This document shows positions 32,852 through 41,054 of a stretch of DNA of 64,000 nt, piece after piece. The first letter of the stretch is position 1; each line of letters starts with the position of its first letter. Under the pieces are notes generated by a model. The model had not been told where the DNA came from. It worked only from the letters and a program-made list of their open reading frames with translations, and made no database searches. A program made the position numbers and the translations under genes. The DNA is from Paraburkholderia sacchari (GTDB lineage Bacteria; Pseudomonadota; Gammaproteobacteria; Burkholderiales; Burkholderiaceae), in the NCBI RefSeq assembly GCF_000785435.2, contig NZ_JTDB02000005.1:124001-188000 (forward strand). Direction: 5' to 3'.

Positions 32852-33533
32852 ATTTACCCCCGAATGCCGTTCCCTCTCTGGTGACCCGGTCAAGGATGTC
32901 CCACACTGCACTGGCGGTAAAGTCGTCGATCACGTCAGCCGCACCAGCGCCACGTAATGCGTCGGCTGGCAAACCGGTGCTTATCCCGAGCGTATATATG
33001 CCTGCACCCGTCGCGGATCGAATACCAGAGAGCGAATCTTCGAATGCAATCGCTTGCCGTGCTGTACCACCCAGGCGTTCGAGGCCAGTCAGATAGGGAA
33101 GCGGATCCGGCTTGCCACGCGCCAACTCGTCACCGATCACCAGTAAATCGACGCACTCCGTCAAACCGAGCCCGTTCAGCATTAACTCGGCATTCTGCCG
33201 TGGAGCGTTCGTCACTATTGCGACACCGACATCATTCCGGGCTGCCCAGTCGAAGACATCGATAGCGCCACGGGTAGGCTCCAGGTGCTTTACCGCCGAC
33301 CGGAACAGCTCCTCCTTGCGGTCAGCGAGTTGCCGATGCCGGTTCTCAGGCTCGTTAGGGAACAGTTCCCGCATGATGGCGTCGTTCGGCGCGCCCATTA
33401 TCCGCGTTCGGTATATCTCTGGCGTAATGCTACGCCCAAAGTCCGCGAGGAGCGTCTGATAGGCGGCGAAATGCAACTCGTCGGTATTGACGAGTGTTCC
33501 GTCCAAATCAAAAAGAAGCGTAAAGGGCTGCAT
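32844..33533 (-). CDS. HAD hydrolase, beta-phosphoglucomutase-like subfamily
   Basis: The 229-residue protein has HAD motif I LLFDLDGTLVNTDELH with the Asp nucleophile and the helical cap inserted directly after it. Motif II is IVTNAPR, the Lys is in RGKPDPLPYL, and the terminal acidic motif is AFEDSLSGIRSA. This subfamily includes sugar-phosphate phosphatases and beta-phosphoglucomutase. In the cargo operon a sugar-phosphate phosphatase or mutase step is likely. It is one of two HAD enzymes here; the other is at 37396. It is followed, with an 8-bp overlap, by the binding-protein-fold gene. Confidence 0.92.
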   Translation of the reverse strand: MQPFTLLFDLDGTLVNTDELHFAAYQTLLADFGRSITPEIYRTRIMGAPNDAIMRELFPNEPENRHRQLADRKEELFRSAVKHLEPTRGAIDVFDWAARNDVGVAIVTNAPRQNAELMLNGLGLTECVDLLVIGDELARGKPDPLPYLTGLERLGGTARQAIAFEDSLSGIRSATGAGIYTLGISTGLPADALRGAGAADVIDDFTASAVWDILDRVTREGTAFGGKYE

Positions 33534-33552
33534 TTCAGTATTCCTTCAGGTA

Positions 33553-34758
33553 CTAGACGCCGCGAGCGCTCGATCGGGTGCACGAAGACGCGCAGAAATT
33601 GGCAACTACCATAAGCGCGGGTAACACCGCAAGAATGCCGACTGCGTTGACCAGCCCAATCGACTGGCCCAGATAGCCAAGCGCAATTGGCACGATGAGC
33701 AGCGAAACACCAACGGCTTGTGTGGCACCAACAGAAATCAGTGTTACGCGTGTTGGTGCAAGCCGAATGGCGTTACTGATAATCAACGGGAAAAAATTGC
33801 CGAGGCACATACCCGCCGTTACGAGTGAGGCGAGTGTTCCCAAGCGCAGTTCGCTGATCCATAGGGTAAAGATGGCGATACCGCCAAGCAGAATAACGGC
33901 CGGAAGCATAATGCGACCGTCGAGCACCGCCAGGAGACGGCTCGACACCAGGCGACCGAGGACGGTGCCACCGAAAAAGAACGCCATCATACTCACGGCT
34001 TCCGCAGGGCTAAGTGAGAGGCGGATTTCAAGGTACTGTGCTCCCCAGAAGCCGACTCCCCACTCCGCTCCGATGCCGAGCATAACCATCAACCAACTCA
34101 ACACCACGGAAAATGGAACCCTGCTCAAACGCGCGCCTGCATCATCATCCGGTGCAAGAAGTGGCGCCGCGCCGTCAGCCGGCATACTCGGGCCGGGAAG
34201 CGTCGCAAAGACGATGGCCAGCGCAACTGCGCAGACTAGCAAAGCGAAACGCCATGAGAACCCTGCTGCCGAGACCTGACCGATCAACAAAGGTCCAACG
34301 AACACGCCTACTCCCGCACAGACAAAAGCCTCCACCATCGCCATATCGCGATTCTCGGCGTGGTGCCACGCAATGCCAGCTTGCACGGCCGCCTGTACAC
34401 ATCCCCCGGTCAATCCCATTGCAACCGCAACGAGGAGCATACCCGTCAAGCCGCTCACCTGCGTGATTGCGAGCACCGCCGTTACCATCGCAACCGCAGA
34501 GATCCGAATCAATGTGTTGATCTGCATGCGCTTAAGCAGCGCACTGCTCAAAAACCCGGAGGCAACAAGTCCGATCGCGTAAAACGTAAAGTGCCATCCT
34601 ACCTGTACCGTGTCATAGTGAAATTCACTACTCAGGAACGGTAATGTGGAACCCAGCACCGACTGCTGGAAACCAAAAATTGTCAGCACCAGATAGAGAA
34701 ACCATGTCGGCGCGTCCCTTCGGAACAGCACCTTTGGGTATAAGGAAATATCGTTCAC
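33553..34758 (-). CDS. MFS transporter of the cargo operon, probable product exporter
   Basis: The 401-residue protein has about twelve predicted membrane helices. It begins APTWFLYLVLTIFGFQQSVLGSTLPFLSSEF, has VGWHFTFYAIGLVASGFLSSALLKR in the first half, and VSMMAFFFGGTVLGRLVSSRLL in the second. It belongs to the FucP/YbjJ-like branch of the MFS by general appearance. Being the only transporter in the operon, it is the best candidate to export the product or import a precursor. It lies 16 bp after the NudK-like gene and 19 bp before the HAD gene. Confidence 0.88.
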   Translation of the reverse strand: MNDISLYPKVLFRRDAPTWFLYLVLTIFGFQQSVLGSTLPFLSSEFHYDTVQVGWHFTFYAIGLVASGFLSSALLKRMQINTLIRISAVAMVTAVLAITQVSGLTGMLLVAVAMGLTGGCVQAAVQAGIAWHHAENRDMAMVEAFVCAGVGVFVGPLLIGQVSAAGFSWRFALLVCAVALAIVFATLPGPSMPADGAAPLLAPDDDAGARLSRVPFSVVLSWLMVMLGIGAEWGVGFWGAQYLEIRLSLSPAEAVSMMAFFFGGTVLGRLVSSRLLAVLDGRIMLPAVILLGGIAIFTLWISELRLGTLASLVTAGMCLGNFFPLIISNAIRLAPTRVTLISVGATQAVGVSLLIVPIALGYLGQSIGLVNAVGILAVLPALMVVANFCASSCTRSSARGV

Positions 34759-34774
34759 GACTCAGCGCTCCAGT

Positions 34775-35371
34775 TCACTCTGCAAGCCGGCGAAGCTTTG
34801 CATATTGCAAAAGCATGATGGTCTTGCCATCCATGATGGCTCCACTTTCGACACACGCCAGCGCTTCGTCCAGCGTCATCTCGAGCACTTCAATTTCCTC
34901 GCCGTCTGCCTCTACTCCACCACCATCGCCGACCTTGTCGTTGTCGAAGTATTCACCGACGAAGAAATAGAGCCGTTCAGTGACAGAGCCTGGACTCATG
35001 AAAGCTTCGAAAACCTTGCGAACGTTCTCGATCCGATAGCCGGTTTCTTCTTCGGTCTCCTTGCGAATGCATGTTTCCGGGTCGTCGCGATCAAGCAGGC
35101 CGGCGCATGCTTCTATCAACATGCCGTCATGCTCGTTGACGAACGCTGGAAATCGAAACTGCCGCGTAAGCACGACAGTCTTCTTTTCGACGTTGTACAA
35201 CAGGATAGTCGCGCCGTTCCCTCTATCATATGTTTCACGGCTTAACGTCTGCCAGCTTCCATCTTTTCGCTGAAAATCGAATATCGTCTTGCGTAAGACA
35301 TACCAATTGTCGGACAAGAGCTCAGTCGACTTGATTCGTACACGCGCGTGTGTACTCGTTACGGCAGGCAT
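34775..35371 (-). CDS. nudK: Nudix hydrolase of the NudK (GDP-mannose pyrophosphatase) type
   Basis: The 198-residue protein resembles E. coli NudK along its length: LSDNWYVLRKTIFDF, YDRGNGATILLYN, KTVVLTRQFRFPAFVNEHDG, the Nudix box AGLLDRDDPETCIRKETEEETGY, SPGSVTERLYFFVGEY, GGGVEADGEEIEVLE and DGKTIMLLQY. NudK splits GDP-mannose and related NDP-sugars into sugar phosphate and NMP. I chose the ATG at 35371, preceded by GGAGAG at good distance and 4 bp after the previous stop; an ATG at 35386 lacks a ribosome site. In the cargo operon it could release a sugar phosphate for the HAD enzymes or clear unwanted NDP-sugars. Confidence 0.9.
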   Translation of the reverse strand: MPAVTSTHARVRIKSTELLSDNWYVLRKTIFDFQRKDGSWQTLSRETYDRGNGATILLYNVEKKTVVLTRQFRFPAFVNEHDGMLIEACAGLLDRDDPETCIRKETEEETGYRIENVRKVFEAFMSPGSVTERLYFFVGEYFDNDKVGDGGGVEADGEEIEVLEMTLDEALACVESGAIMDGKTIMLLQYAKLRRLAE

Positions 35372-35375
35372 TGAT

Positions 35376-36287
35376 TTACTCTCCATGGGACGACAGTCGG
35401 CTCGCGTTTGGCGCGACCTTCAGCAAGCGGCAAAACATCTCGGGATCACGCAATGCGGGCGTGGTCATCACCGCGGTGTCCAGCGCGCGGTCGCAACCAC
35501 ATGGGCACGCCCCGTGATGCGCCCCGAGTTGCCTCACCGCCTCCCCTAACAGGCGCATGGCTGATTCACCGATATGCTTCATTTGCTCGCCAACGATCTG
35601 CGCATTGACATCTTCATGCGCGTCGTGCCAACAATCAAAATCCGTCGGGACCGCAACAAGCGCATAGCAAAGCTCGGCCTCGCGGGCGAGCTTTGCTTCC
35701 GGCATGGCCGTCATTCCGACTACTGTGCCCCCCCACATCCGGTACAAGTGCGATTCCGCACGCGTGGAAAACTGTGGCCCCTCCATGACGACGTACGTGC
35801 CGCCATTGCGAGCAGACACATCGACCACAGCCGCACTGTCCATCAGTGTTGCGCGCATACGAGCACAGATAGGCTCGCCGAACGGAACATGGCCGACCAG
35901 CCCCGGGCCGAAGAACGTCTTGTCGCGCATCAGCGTTCGATCAATAAACTGGTCAACGAGTACGAAGTGCCCCGGAGGCACATCCTCCGCGAGGCTCCCT
36001 ACCGCACTCATGGAAAGTACTTGCGTGCATCCCGCCTGACGAAGTGCAGCGATATTCGCCCGAGCGTTGATAGCCGCAGGAGGTATCACGTGGCCTACGC
36101 CGTGCCGCTGCAAGAATGCCACCGGCACGCCGTCGATCTTACCCAGCGTCAGTGGCGACGACGGCTTACCGAAAGCCGTCTCGCACTCAACCACTTCGCT
36201 CCCGTCCAACCCTAGTAGTTGCTGAAAACCACTTCCGCCAATAATGCCGATGCGTGGCATCGATTCATTCGATTCGGCTTTTGTCAC
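35376..36287 (-). CDS. MTA phosphorylase / purine nucleoside phosphorylase family enzyme
   Basis: The 303-residue protein has the MTAP pattern: IGIIGGSGF, FLQRHGVGHVIPP, INARANIAAL, SMSAVGSLAED, PGHFVLVDQFIDRT, GGTYVVMEGPQFSTRAES and GMTAMPEAKLAREAEL with VPTDFDCWH. MTAP enzymes split methylthioadenosine or related nucleosides with phosphate to adenine and a sugar-1-phosphate. The gene overlaps the desaturase by 4 bp, so it belongs to the pathway rather than being a housekeeping methionine-salvage gene. No mtnA/mtnK-type genes are near. It may supply a ribose-1-phosphate-type building block or recycle a SAM-derived nucleoside by-product. The C-terminus has a short Cys cluster (ACPCGC). Confidence 0.9.
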   Translation of the reverse strand: MTKAESNESMPRIGIIGGSGFQQLLGLDGSEVVECETAFGKPSSPLTLGKIDGVPVAFLQRHGVGHVIPPAAINARANIAALRQAGCTQVLSMSAVGSLAEDVPPGHFVLVDQFIDRTLMRDKTFFGPGLVGHVPFGEPICARMRATLMDSAAVVDVSARNGGTYVVMEGPQFSTRAESHLYRMWGGTVVGMTAMPEAKLAREAELCYALVAVPTDFDCWHDAHEDVNAQIVGEQMKHIGESAMRLLGEAVRQLGAHHGACPCGCDRALDTAVMTTPALRDPEMFCRLLKVAPNASRLSSHGE

Positions 36288-37399
36288 ACTGGACCTCTCG
36301 TTTGAAAAACTGGATCACCGCTCTCGCCCATGACGAGGCGTTCATAAAGTTCTGATAGTGCTGAAGGTGCGTTGCCACGGCGTGCAATAAGTCCCTCACT
36401 CGCGTTAGAAACATAGCGTGGCTCATGAACCTTGAGATGCCGGTCTATCAGTGGCAGATAGTTCCATCGCACACCAGGATAAAGCGAATGCGCAAGATGA
36501 TATGCGTCGGAAGTGGGCGCAACAAATACGCGCACCAGCCATCCCGAGATTCCGAAGTAGTCGGTTGGCCGGCCAACCAAAAATTCGAGTTCCAGGCGAT
36601 CTTCGGGCTGGCCATCGATCATCCAACGGTGTTCCGTCAGCAAGGAGATCCAGGCAAACAGCGGATACGTGGTTAGCAAAGGAAGGAGCCAGCCAAACAC
36701 GATCCCTTGCCAGCCACCTGCCAAATACATCAAGCCAGCCGTTGCGAGCAGCGAAGTACAGCGGGCAAACTTCGTGGCGCACGAGTGGTTCAGCAGGCTG
36801 CTGCGGACCATCGTCGCGATGTTGCCGTACGCACCGACAGGCGTTAGTGGATAGAAAAGTCTTGCATAGAATGCCCAATGCGTCAGCCCGGCAACATATC
36901 CTCCCGCTACCACTCGTGCGCGATTGGGGTCCCGTACCGAATCGTTTGGGTGGCGGTGATGTTCCAGCGTGTGAGCCTTGTGTCGACTGTGCATGTCACG
37001 TTTGAACACTGGAAACTGATAGAAAACATCACTCAGCCACCATTGCCACGCATGCGATCGGCACAGTGCGAAATGCACTGCATTGTGGCCAAATTCCTGT
37101 AGCGCGCGCATTCTGCCACCGCTCCATATCACCACTCCGATCCACGCAAGCGGTGAATGCAACATCGAACCGAATAAAACACCTGCTACGATGTCAAGCC
37201 ATGTCCAGATAAAGGGCAAAGGCGCTAACCATGCGTCAAACGGGCGGTAATATGCTTCAGGACGACCCGGCCCACGCGGAATAAGACGAAGCAGGCGCAA
37301 GATACGAGCGCCGTCACGATAGTAGAACGCGACGCTGGCACGCATCATAAAACTCGCTGCGACCACGCTTACGAATGAAATGAATAATCCGTCGCTCAC
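36284..37399 (-). CDS. Fatty-acid-desaturase superfamily di-iron membrane protein
   Basis: The 371-residue protein has several hydrophobic segments and the histidine boxes of membrane di-iron oxidases: HNAVH at 105-109, HTLEHH at 143-148 preceded by further His (HSRHKAH), and a late HLAHSLYP near residue 300. Members desaturate acyl chains, but others hydroxylate or oxidise non-lipid substrates. No acyl-carrier, lipid or ketoreductase gene is in the operon. A role in oxidising the small-molecule product, or in attaching or modifying a lipid part of it, is therefore open. It overlaps both neighbours by 4 bp (ATGA). Confidence 0.85.
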   Translation of the reverse strand: MSDGLFISFVSVVAASFMMRASVAFYYRDGARILRLLRLIPRGPGRPEAYYRPFDAWLAPLPFIWTWLDIVAGVLFGSMLHSPLAWIGVVIWSGGRMRALQEFGHNAVHFALCRSHAWQWWLSDVFYQFPVFKRDMHSRHKAHTLEHHRHPNDSVRDPNRARVVAGGYVAGLTHWAFYARLFYPLTPVGAYGNIATMVRSSLLNHSCATKFARCTSLLATAGLMYLAGGWQGIVFGWLLPLLTTYPLFAWISLLTEHRWMIDGQPEDRLELEFLVGRPTDYFGISGWLVRVFVAPTSDAYHLAHSLYPGVRWNYLPLIDRHLKVHEPRYVSNASEGLIARRGNAPSALSELYERLVMGESGDPVFQTRGPV

Positions 37400-38103
37400 G
37401 ATACACTCCTTTCGCCAAATGACACCACGTCGGTTTCCAGCGTCAGCGCCCTTGCCAGATCTCCGAGTCTCTTGATCACCGTCGCTTTGCTTGCCAATAG
37501 CCGCTCTGCCGATTGGTGACCTGTCGCAACCAGAACAGGTGTCCAGCCAACGGCATTCGCAACCTCGAAGTCATGCAGCGTGTCGCCGACGTAAATCGTC
37601 CGTTCAGGATTTCCACCTAACTGCTTCTGCAGCCGAATCGCCGCGGCGCGCTTGTCTATCGCAAGGTTGTCGGTCAGACCAACAACATACGTAAAACGCT
37701 CAAGCAAGCACTTTGCGCGAAGGGTCTGTATCAGAATTGCATTGTGTGATGCCGACAGGATAGAGACACTCATGCCTGCGCGTTCCGCAGCGGCGATTGA
37801 CTCGTGAACGCCATCGTGCAAAGGACATTCGGCGACGTTTTTATCAAAGTACTCAAGATAAAAGTTCACGATTTCCGTGAACGGTACGCGCTTCAGGTCG
37901 AAACCGAGGCGCGCGTAAAAATCGGAAATGGGAAAAGAGAACGCTTCCCGGTAACTCGCATGAGTAACCGGTTTCACGCCGTAGCGTTCGGCGCAATGGT
38001 TCACTCCCCTGACGGCAAGCCAGAGATCATCGATTAACGTCCCATTCCAGTCGAACACGATATGCTCTGCGCCGCGCAGCAAACCAGGGCTTAACGTCAT
38101 CAT
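37396..38103 (-). CDS. HAD hydrolase, phosphoglycolate-phosphatase-like
   Basis: The 235-residue protein has HAD motif I HIVFDWNGTLIDDLW, a helical cap, SILSASHN for motif II, a Lys near DKRAAAIRLQKQ, and GDTLHDFEVANAVGW as the acidic motif. The DWNGT form is known in the Gph/pyrophosphatase-like branch. It is probably a phosphatase acting on a pathway intermediate. With the oxidoreductase and aminotransferases upstream it recalls the oxidation, transamination and dephosphorylation series known for 3-amino-sugars. It is coupled at both ends by 4-bp overlaps. Confidence 0.9.
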   Translation of the reverse strand: MMTLSPGLLRGAEHIVFDWNGTLIDDLWLAVRGVNHCAERYGVKPVTHASYREAFSFPISDFYARLGFDLKRVPFTEIVNFYLEYFDKNVAECPLHDGVHESIAAAERAGMSVSILSASHNAILIQTLRAKCLLERFTYVVGLTDNLAIDKRAAAIRLQKQLGGNPERTIYVGDTLHDFEVANAVGWTPVLVATGHQSAERLLASKATVIKRLGDLARALTLETDVVSFGERSVS

Positions 38104-39464
38104 CGCCCCTTCGTGGAAAAGACGGATTCACGCAGAACGCGCGCTACGATCCCGGGCGCGAACAGTCTGTCCGGATCGACAACCAAATTTGCCACACCTA
38201 TCTGCGTTTCCAGTGCGCGGCGGTTATAGCCGGACACGCGCGCGAGGCGCGCGCCGTACCAGTGATGAAAGCGGATACTCACGCTGCGTTTACCCCGTGT
38301 TTCAGGGAAGCGCTGATCCTCGGTTGTCGCCATTTGCCATGCGGACTCGACGACGTCCGACAACTGTCGCTGCAGTGATTGATAAGACAATTCCCCGCGC
38401 AGCGCTGCGTCGACATGGATATCGATGCACTCGGCTTCGAGCGCGCAGAGCGTCATTCCTTGGCTATACAGTGGGTTCATGCTCGTCAGTGCGTCGCCCA
38501 CCGCGAGCAAACCTCTCGGCCACGTCGGCAAGCGTTCATAGTGGCGGCGCTGGCTGCCCGGCATGCGAAACGTCGAGATGTCCGACAGCGGCTGAGCCCT
38601 CTTAACCACATCGTAAATATCAGGAACCGGCAAATTGGCGAGCGCTTCCAGGAACTCGTCAGGATCACTCCCTGGAAAATTTCCGAACCACCCCCCTGTC
38701 GTAACCAACCAACGGTCATCCTCAATCGGGCTGATGACACCCATTGAACGTTGCGCTGGTGCTTCAGGCAGTACGAGCAAAACTCGCCAATTCGAGGCGA
38801 ATTCAGGCATCCTGCGATAAATTCGCGAGGCATAACCCAAATCGGTTTGGACAACGGTCCGTTCTACGGTGCCGAACTGCGCTTGCTCTAGCCAGTCCGG
38901 CAGCCGGGTTCCACGACCACTCGCATCGACAACGAACTGCGCAGGCAGGCGTCTGCGCCCACCGCCGTCATCCACCAGCACACCGGTTATCTTCCGATCT
39001 GAATCGCTGTCGTCGAACTCACAACTCTCCACACGTGCGCCCGACAAGACTTGGATACGGGCCTCGCGCGTGATACGGCGTCTCAGGAGGTTGTCAATCA
39101 GGCGACGGCTACAGTAATGCGCACGAATACCACTGCGATACCGGTTCTTCCACAAGCCCCCCTGATACCACTTCACATCGTGACCGAGGTCCGCGACCTC
39201 TGCACCGTGGGTCTCGAGTTCAGCGAGAAAGCCGGGGAAAATCCTCTCAATCACCTGCTTGCCGCGGGAAAGAAGTAGATGAACGTGATGTTCCTGCGGA
39301 AGGCTCCGACGTGGCGCGGACTCGTCGTAGAAGTCACCTTTCTCAACTAGCGTCACGTGCTGGAAGCGTCGCGCGAGAACAGCAGCGGTCAGACAACCAG
39401 CAACGCTTGCTCCGATTACAATCGCGTGGTTGGCGCGTTGATCAGCGGGTGGGAGCGTATCCAT
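38100..39464 (-). CDS. FAD-dependent monooxygenase/epoxidase-like protein
   Basis: The 454-residue protein has an N-terminal FAD fold (AIVIGASVAGCLTAAVLARRF, residues 14-34, then VEKGDF), a DASGRG motif near residue 190, and the second FAD motif RGLLAVGDALTSMNPLYSQG near residue 345. The last is the form seen in polyether-type epoxidases and related flavoprotein monooxygenases. It would insert one oxygen atom into a pathway intermediate, using NAD(P)H or an external flavin reductase, of which none is in the operon. Its start overlaps the end of the second aminotransferase by 23 bp. Confidence 0.87.
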   Translation of the reverse strand: MDTLPPADQRANHAIVIGASVAGCLTAAVLARRFQHVTLVEKGDFYDESAPRRSLPQEHHVHLLLSRGKQVIERIFPGFLAELETHGAEVADLGHDVKWYQGGLWKNRYRSGIRAHYCSRRLIDNLLRRRITREARIQVLSGARVESCEFDDSDSDRKITGVLVDDGGGRRRLPAQFVVDASGRGTRLPDWLEQAQFGTVERTVVQTDLGYASRIYRRMPEFASNWRVLLVLPEAPAQRSMGVISPIEDDRWLVTTGGWFGNFPGSDPDEFLEALANLPVPDIYDVVKRAQPLSDISTFRMPGSQRRHYERLPTWPRGLLAVGDALTSMNPLYSQGMTLCALEAECIDIHVDAALRGELSYQSLQRQLSDVVESAWQMATTEDQRFPETRGKRSVSIRFHHWYGARLARVSGYNRRALETQIGVANLVVDPDRLFAPGIVARVLRESVFSTKGR

Positions 39465-40536
39465 TTAGCACCTTCGCAATGTAGTCGATATCATCGTCAG
39501 AAAGATCCGGATGCAACGGCACAGTAGTCAGCGAGCGCAACAGACGCGTTGCATTTGGACAGGGCCGTTCGTACGCTGTAAGCAATGGCAGCAAAAACAG
39601 CGGCTTGTTGTCATATTTGCCGACATCCGACGGGATGCCATGGGCCTGCTGATACCGCACAAGATCGCGTCCATCATGGCCGGCGGATTGAAGCAGCAAG
39701 GCATAGCCGTTTACTTCGCCGCCGGTGACCACAGGTAGTTCTCGAAATGCGTGGTTATTCAGCAGGGCAAGCAACCGCGCGCGGTTGCGCAACCGGCGCT
39801 CTCTGTGCGCGAGCAGGTGGCGCGAGCGTGCAAGTCCCAATGCAGCTAGCAGACCACCGAGCTTCAGGTTGACGCCAACTGACTCACCGGTCAGATTGCC
39901 AAAGCGGGTATATGACCGGATGCGCTCGGCACGCAGGCTGTCATCGGTTGTGACGAAGCCCCCTTCGCCCGTTGACATGAACTTGCAGTCGTGACTGCTG
40001 AAACAGGCGATACTTCCATGCCGTCCGATCCAGTCTCCGTTGAGTCGGGTTAGATGTGCGTGAGCGAGATCTTGGATTAGCGGGATACCGTGCTTTGCAA
40101 CAAGGGCTGCCGTTTCATCCGAGCGAATCGGGTAGCCCCACATTGGCACTTCGATCACCGCGCGGGTTCGCGCGGTGATGCACCGAACGAGATCCTGCTG
40201 ATCCAGCCCGAATCCATCTGGAGCAACATCGCAGAAAATTGGTTTCAAGCCAAACGCGAGAATCGGCAGCACGGTACAGATGGGACACGCGGGCGACACG
40301 ATGATCTCGTCTCCCGGGTCGTGGTCGATACCCGAGAGCGCGGCAGCAACAGCCGCGGCCCCAGACGAGACCGCTATCGCATGTTCCACACCATACAGTG
40401 ATGCGATTGCTGCTTCGTATTCAGCGACGATCCCCGACGTACCGGAAAATCCAGATGCGAGCGCGCGCGTCAGCTCGTTCACATCATCAGGCGAATCGTG
40501 CGAGCCTAAGTCCGCTATTGTGCGATGTTCAATCAT
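39442..40536 (-). CDS. DegT/DnrJ/EryC1/StrS aminotransferase, copy B
   Basis: The 364-residue protein is a PLP-dependent aminotransferase of the sugar/cyclitol type. The PLP Lys is K185 in SSHDCKFMSTGEGGF. Other blocks are AIAVSSGAAAVAAAL, MWGYPIRSDE, IQDLAHAH with the Asp that holds the pyridine N, and the C-terminal TTVPLHPDLSDDDIDYI. It shares the unusual segment SPACPICTVLPILAFG (Cys84/Cys87) with copy A. It is clearly paralogous to copy A, so two different keto groups may be aminated, or the two may form a heteromer. The start at 40536 (MIEHRTI) lies 5 bp after the Nudix stop. Confidence 0.92.
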   Translation of the reverse strand: MIEHRTIADLGSHDSPDDVNELTRALASGFSGTSGIVAEYEAAIASLYGVEHAIAVSSGAAAVAAALSGIDHDPGDEIIVSPACPICTVLPILAFGLKPIFCDVAPDGFGLDQQDLVRCITARTRAVIEVPMWGYPIRSDETAALVAKHGIPLIQDLAHAHLTRLNGDWIGRHGSIACFSSHDCKFMSTGEGGFVTTDDSLRAERIRSYTRFGNLTGESVGVNLKLGGLLAALGLARSRHLLAHRERRLRNRARLLALLNNHAFRELPVVTGGEVNGYALLLQSAGHDGRDLVRYQQAHGIPSDVGKYDNKPLFLLPLLTAYERPCPNATRLLRSLTTVPLHPDLSDDDIDYIAKVLNGYAPTR

Positions 40537-40541
40537 GAATT

Positions 40542-41054
40542 TTATGCCTGCCGCTCCATGACGACCCGCCACACCGACTCGTCGTCGAATAACCGATCGA
40601 GCATGCGCCCGAAATTCGGGAACATCTTCAGCTCCGCCGCCTGACTACGGGTGTAGAAGCCAGCGTCCCGGACCTCGCGTTGAGCCGGCAAGACTCGCGC
40701 GGCAGTTGAACACAAATAGATGAGGTCAATGTGGTAGTGCGGCGATTGCTTGCTTTCGATGAACTCGCAAAGTACTTGATATGGACGGTGAAGAACTTGC
40801 ACGTCCGCAGCGTGGTCGCCCAATGAGATGTCGCGCCCGTCGATGAAATCGACGGGCAGGCCTGTCTCCTCCTGTACCTCACGTCGCACCGCGTCATCAG
40901 GGGTTTCGCCATGTTCAATATGACCACCTGGGTACAACCAGACATCAAGTTTTCGGTGATGAACAAGCAACACTTCACGCCGCGGATTAAGAACAAAAGC
41001 CGAGGCGGTGAAGTGTTTTTCAAGGAGCGACCGCCCCGCTGCTTCGCTATTCAT
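40542..41054 (-). CDS. Nudix hydrolase
   Basis: The 170-residue protein has a Nudix box YPGGHIEHGETPDDAVRREV followed by QEETGL around residues 41-65, after FVLNPRREVLLVHHRKLDVWL. The type is a general MutT-like small Nudix protein. Substrates could be a nucleoside diphosphate derivative. It is encoded between the two aminotransferases; its start overlaps the copy A stop by one base (TGATG). Having two Nudix enzymes in one operon points to a nucleotide-linked intermediate. Confidence 0.9.
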   Translation of the reverse strand: MNSEAAGRSLLEKHFTASAFVLNPRREVLLVHHRKLDVWLYPGGHIEHGETPDDAVRREVQEETGLPVDFIDGRDISLGDHAADVQVLHRPYQVLCEFIESKQSPHYHIDLIYLCSTAARVLPAQREVRDAGFYTRSQAAELKMFPNFGRMLDRLFDDESVWRVVMERQA

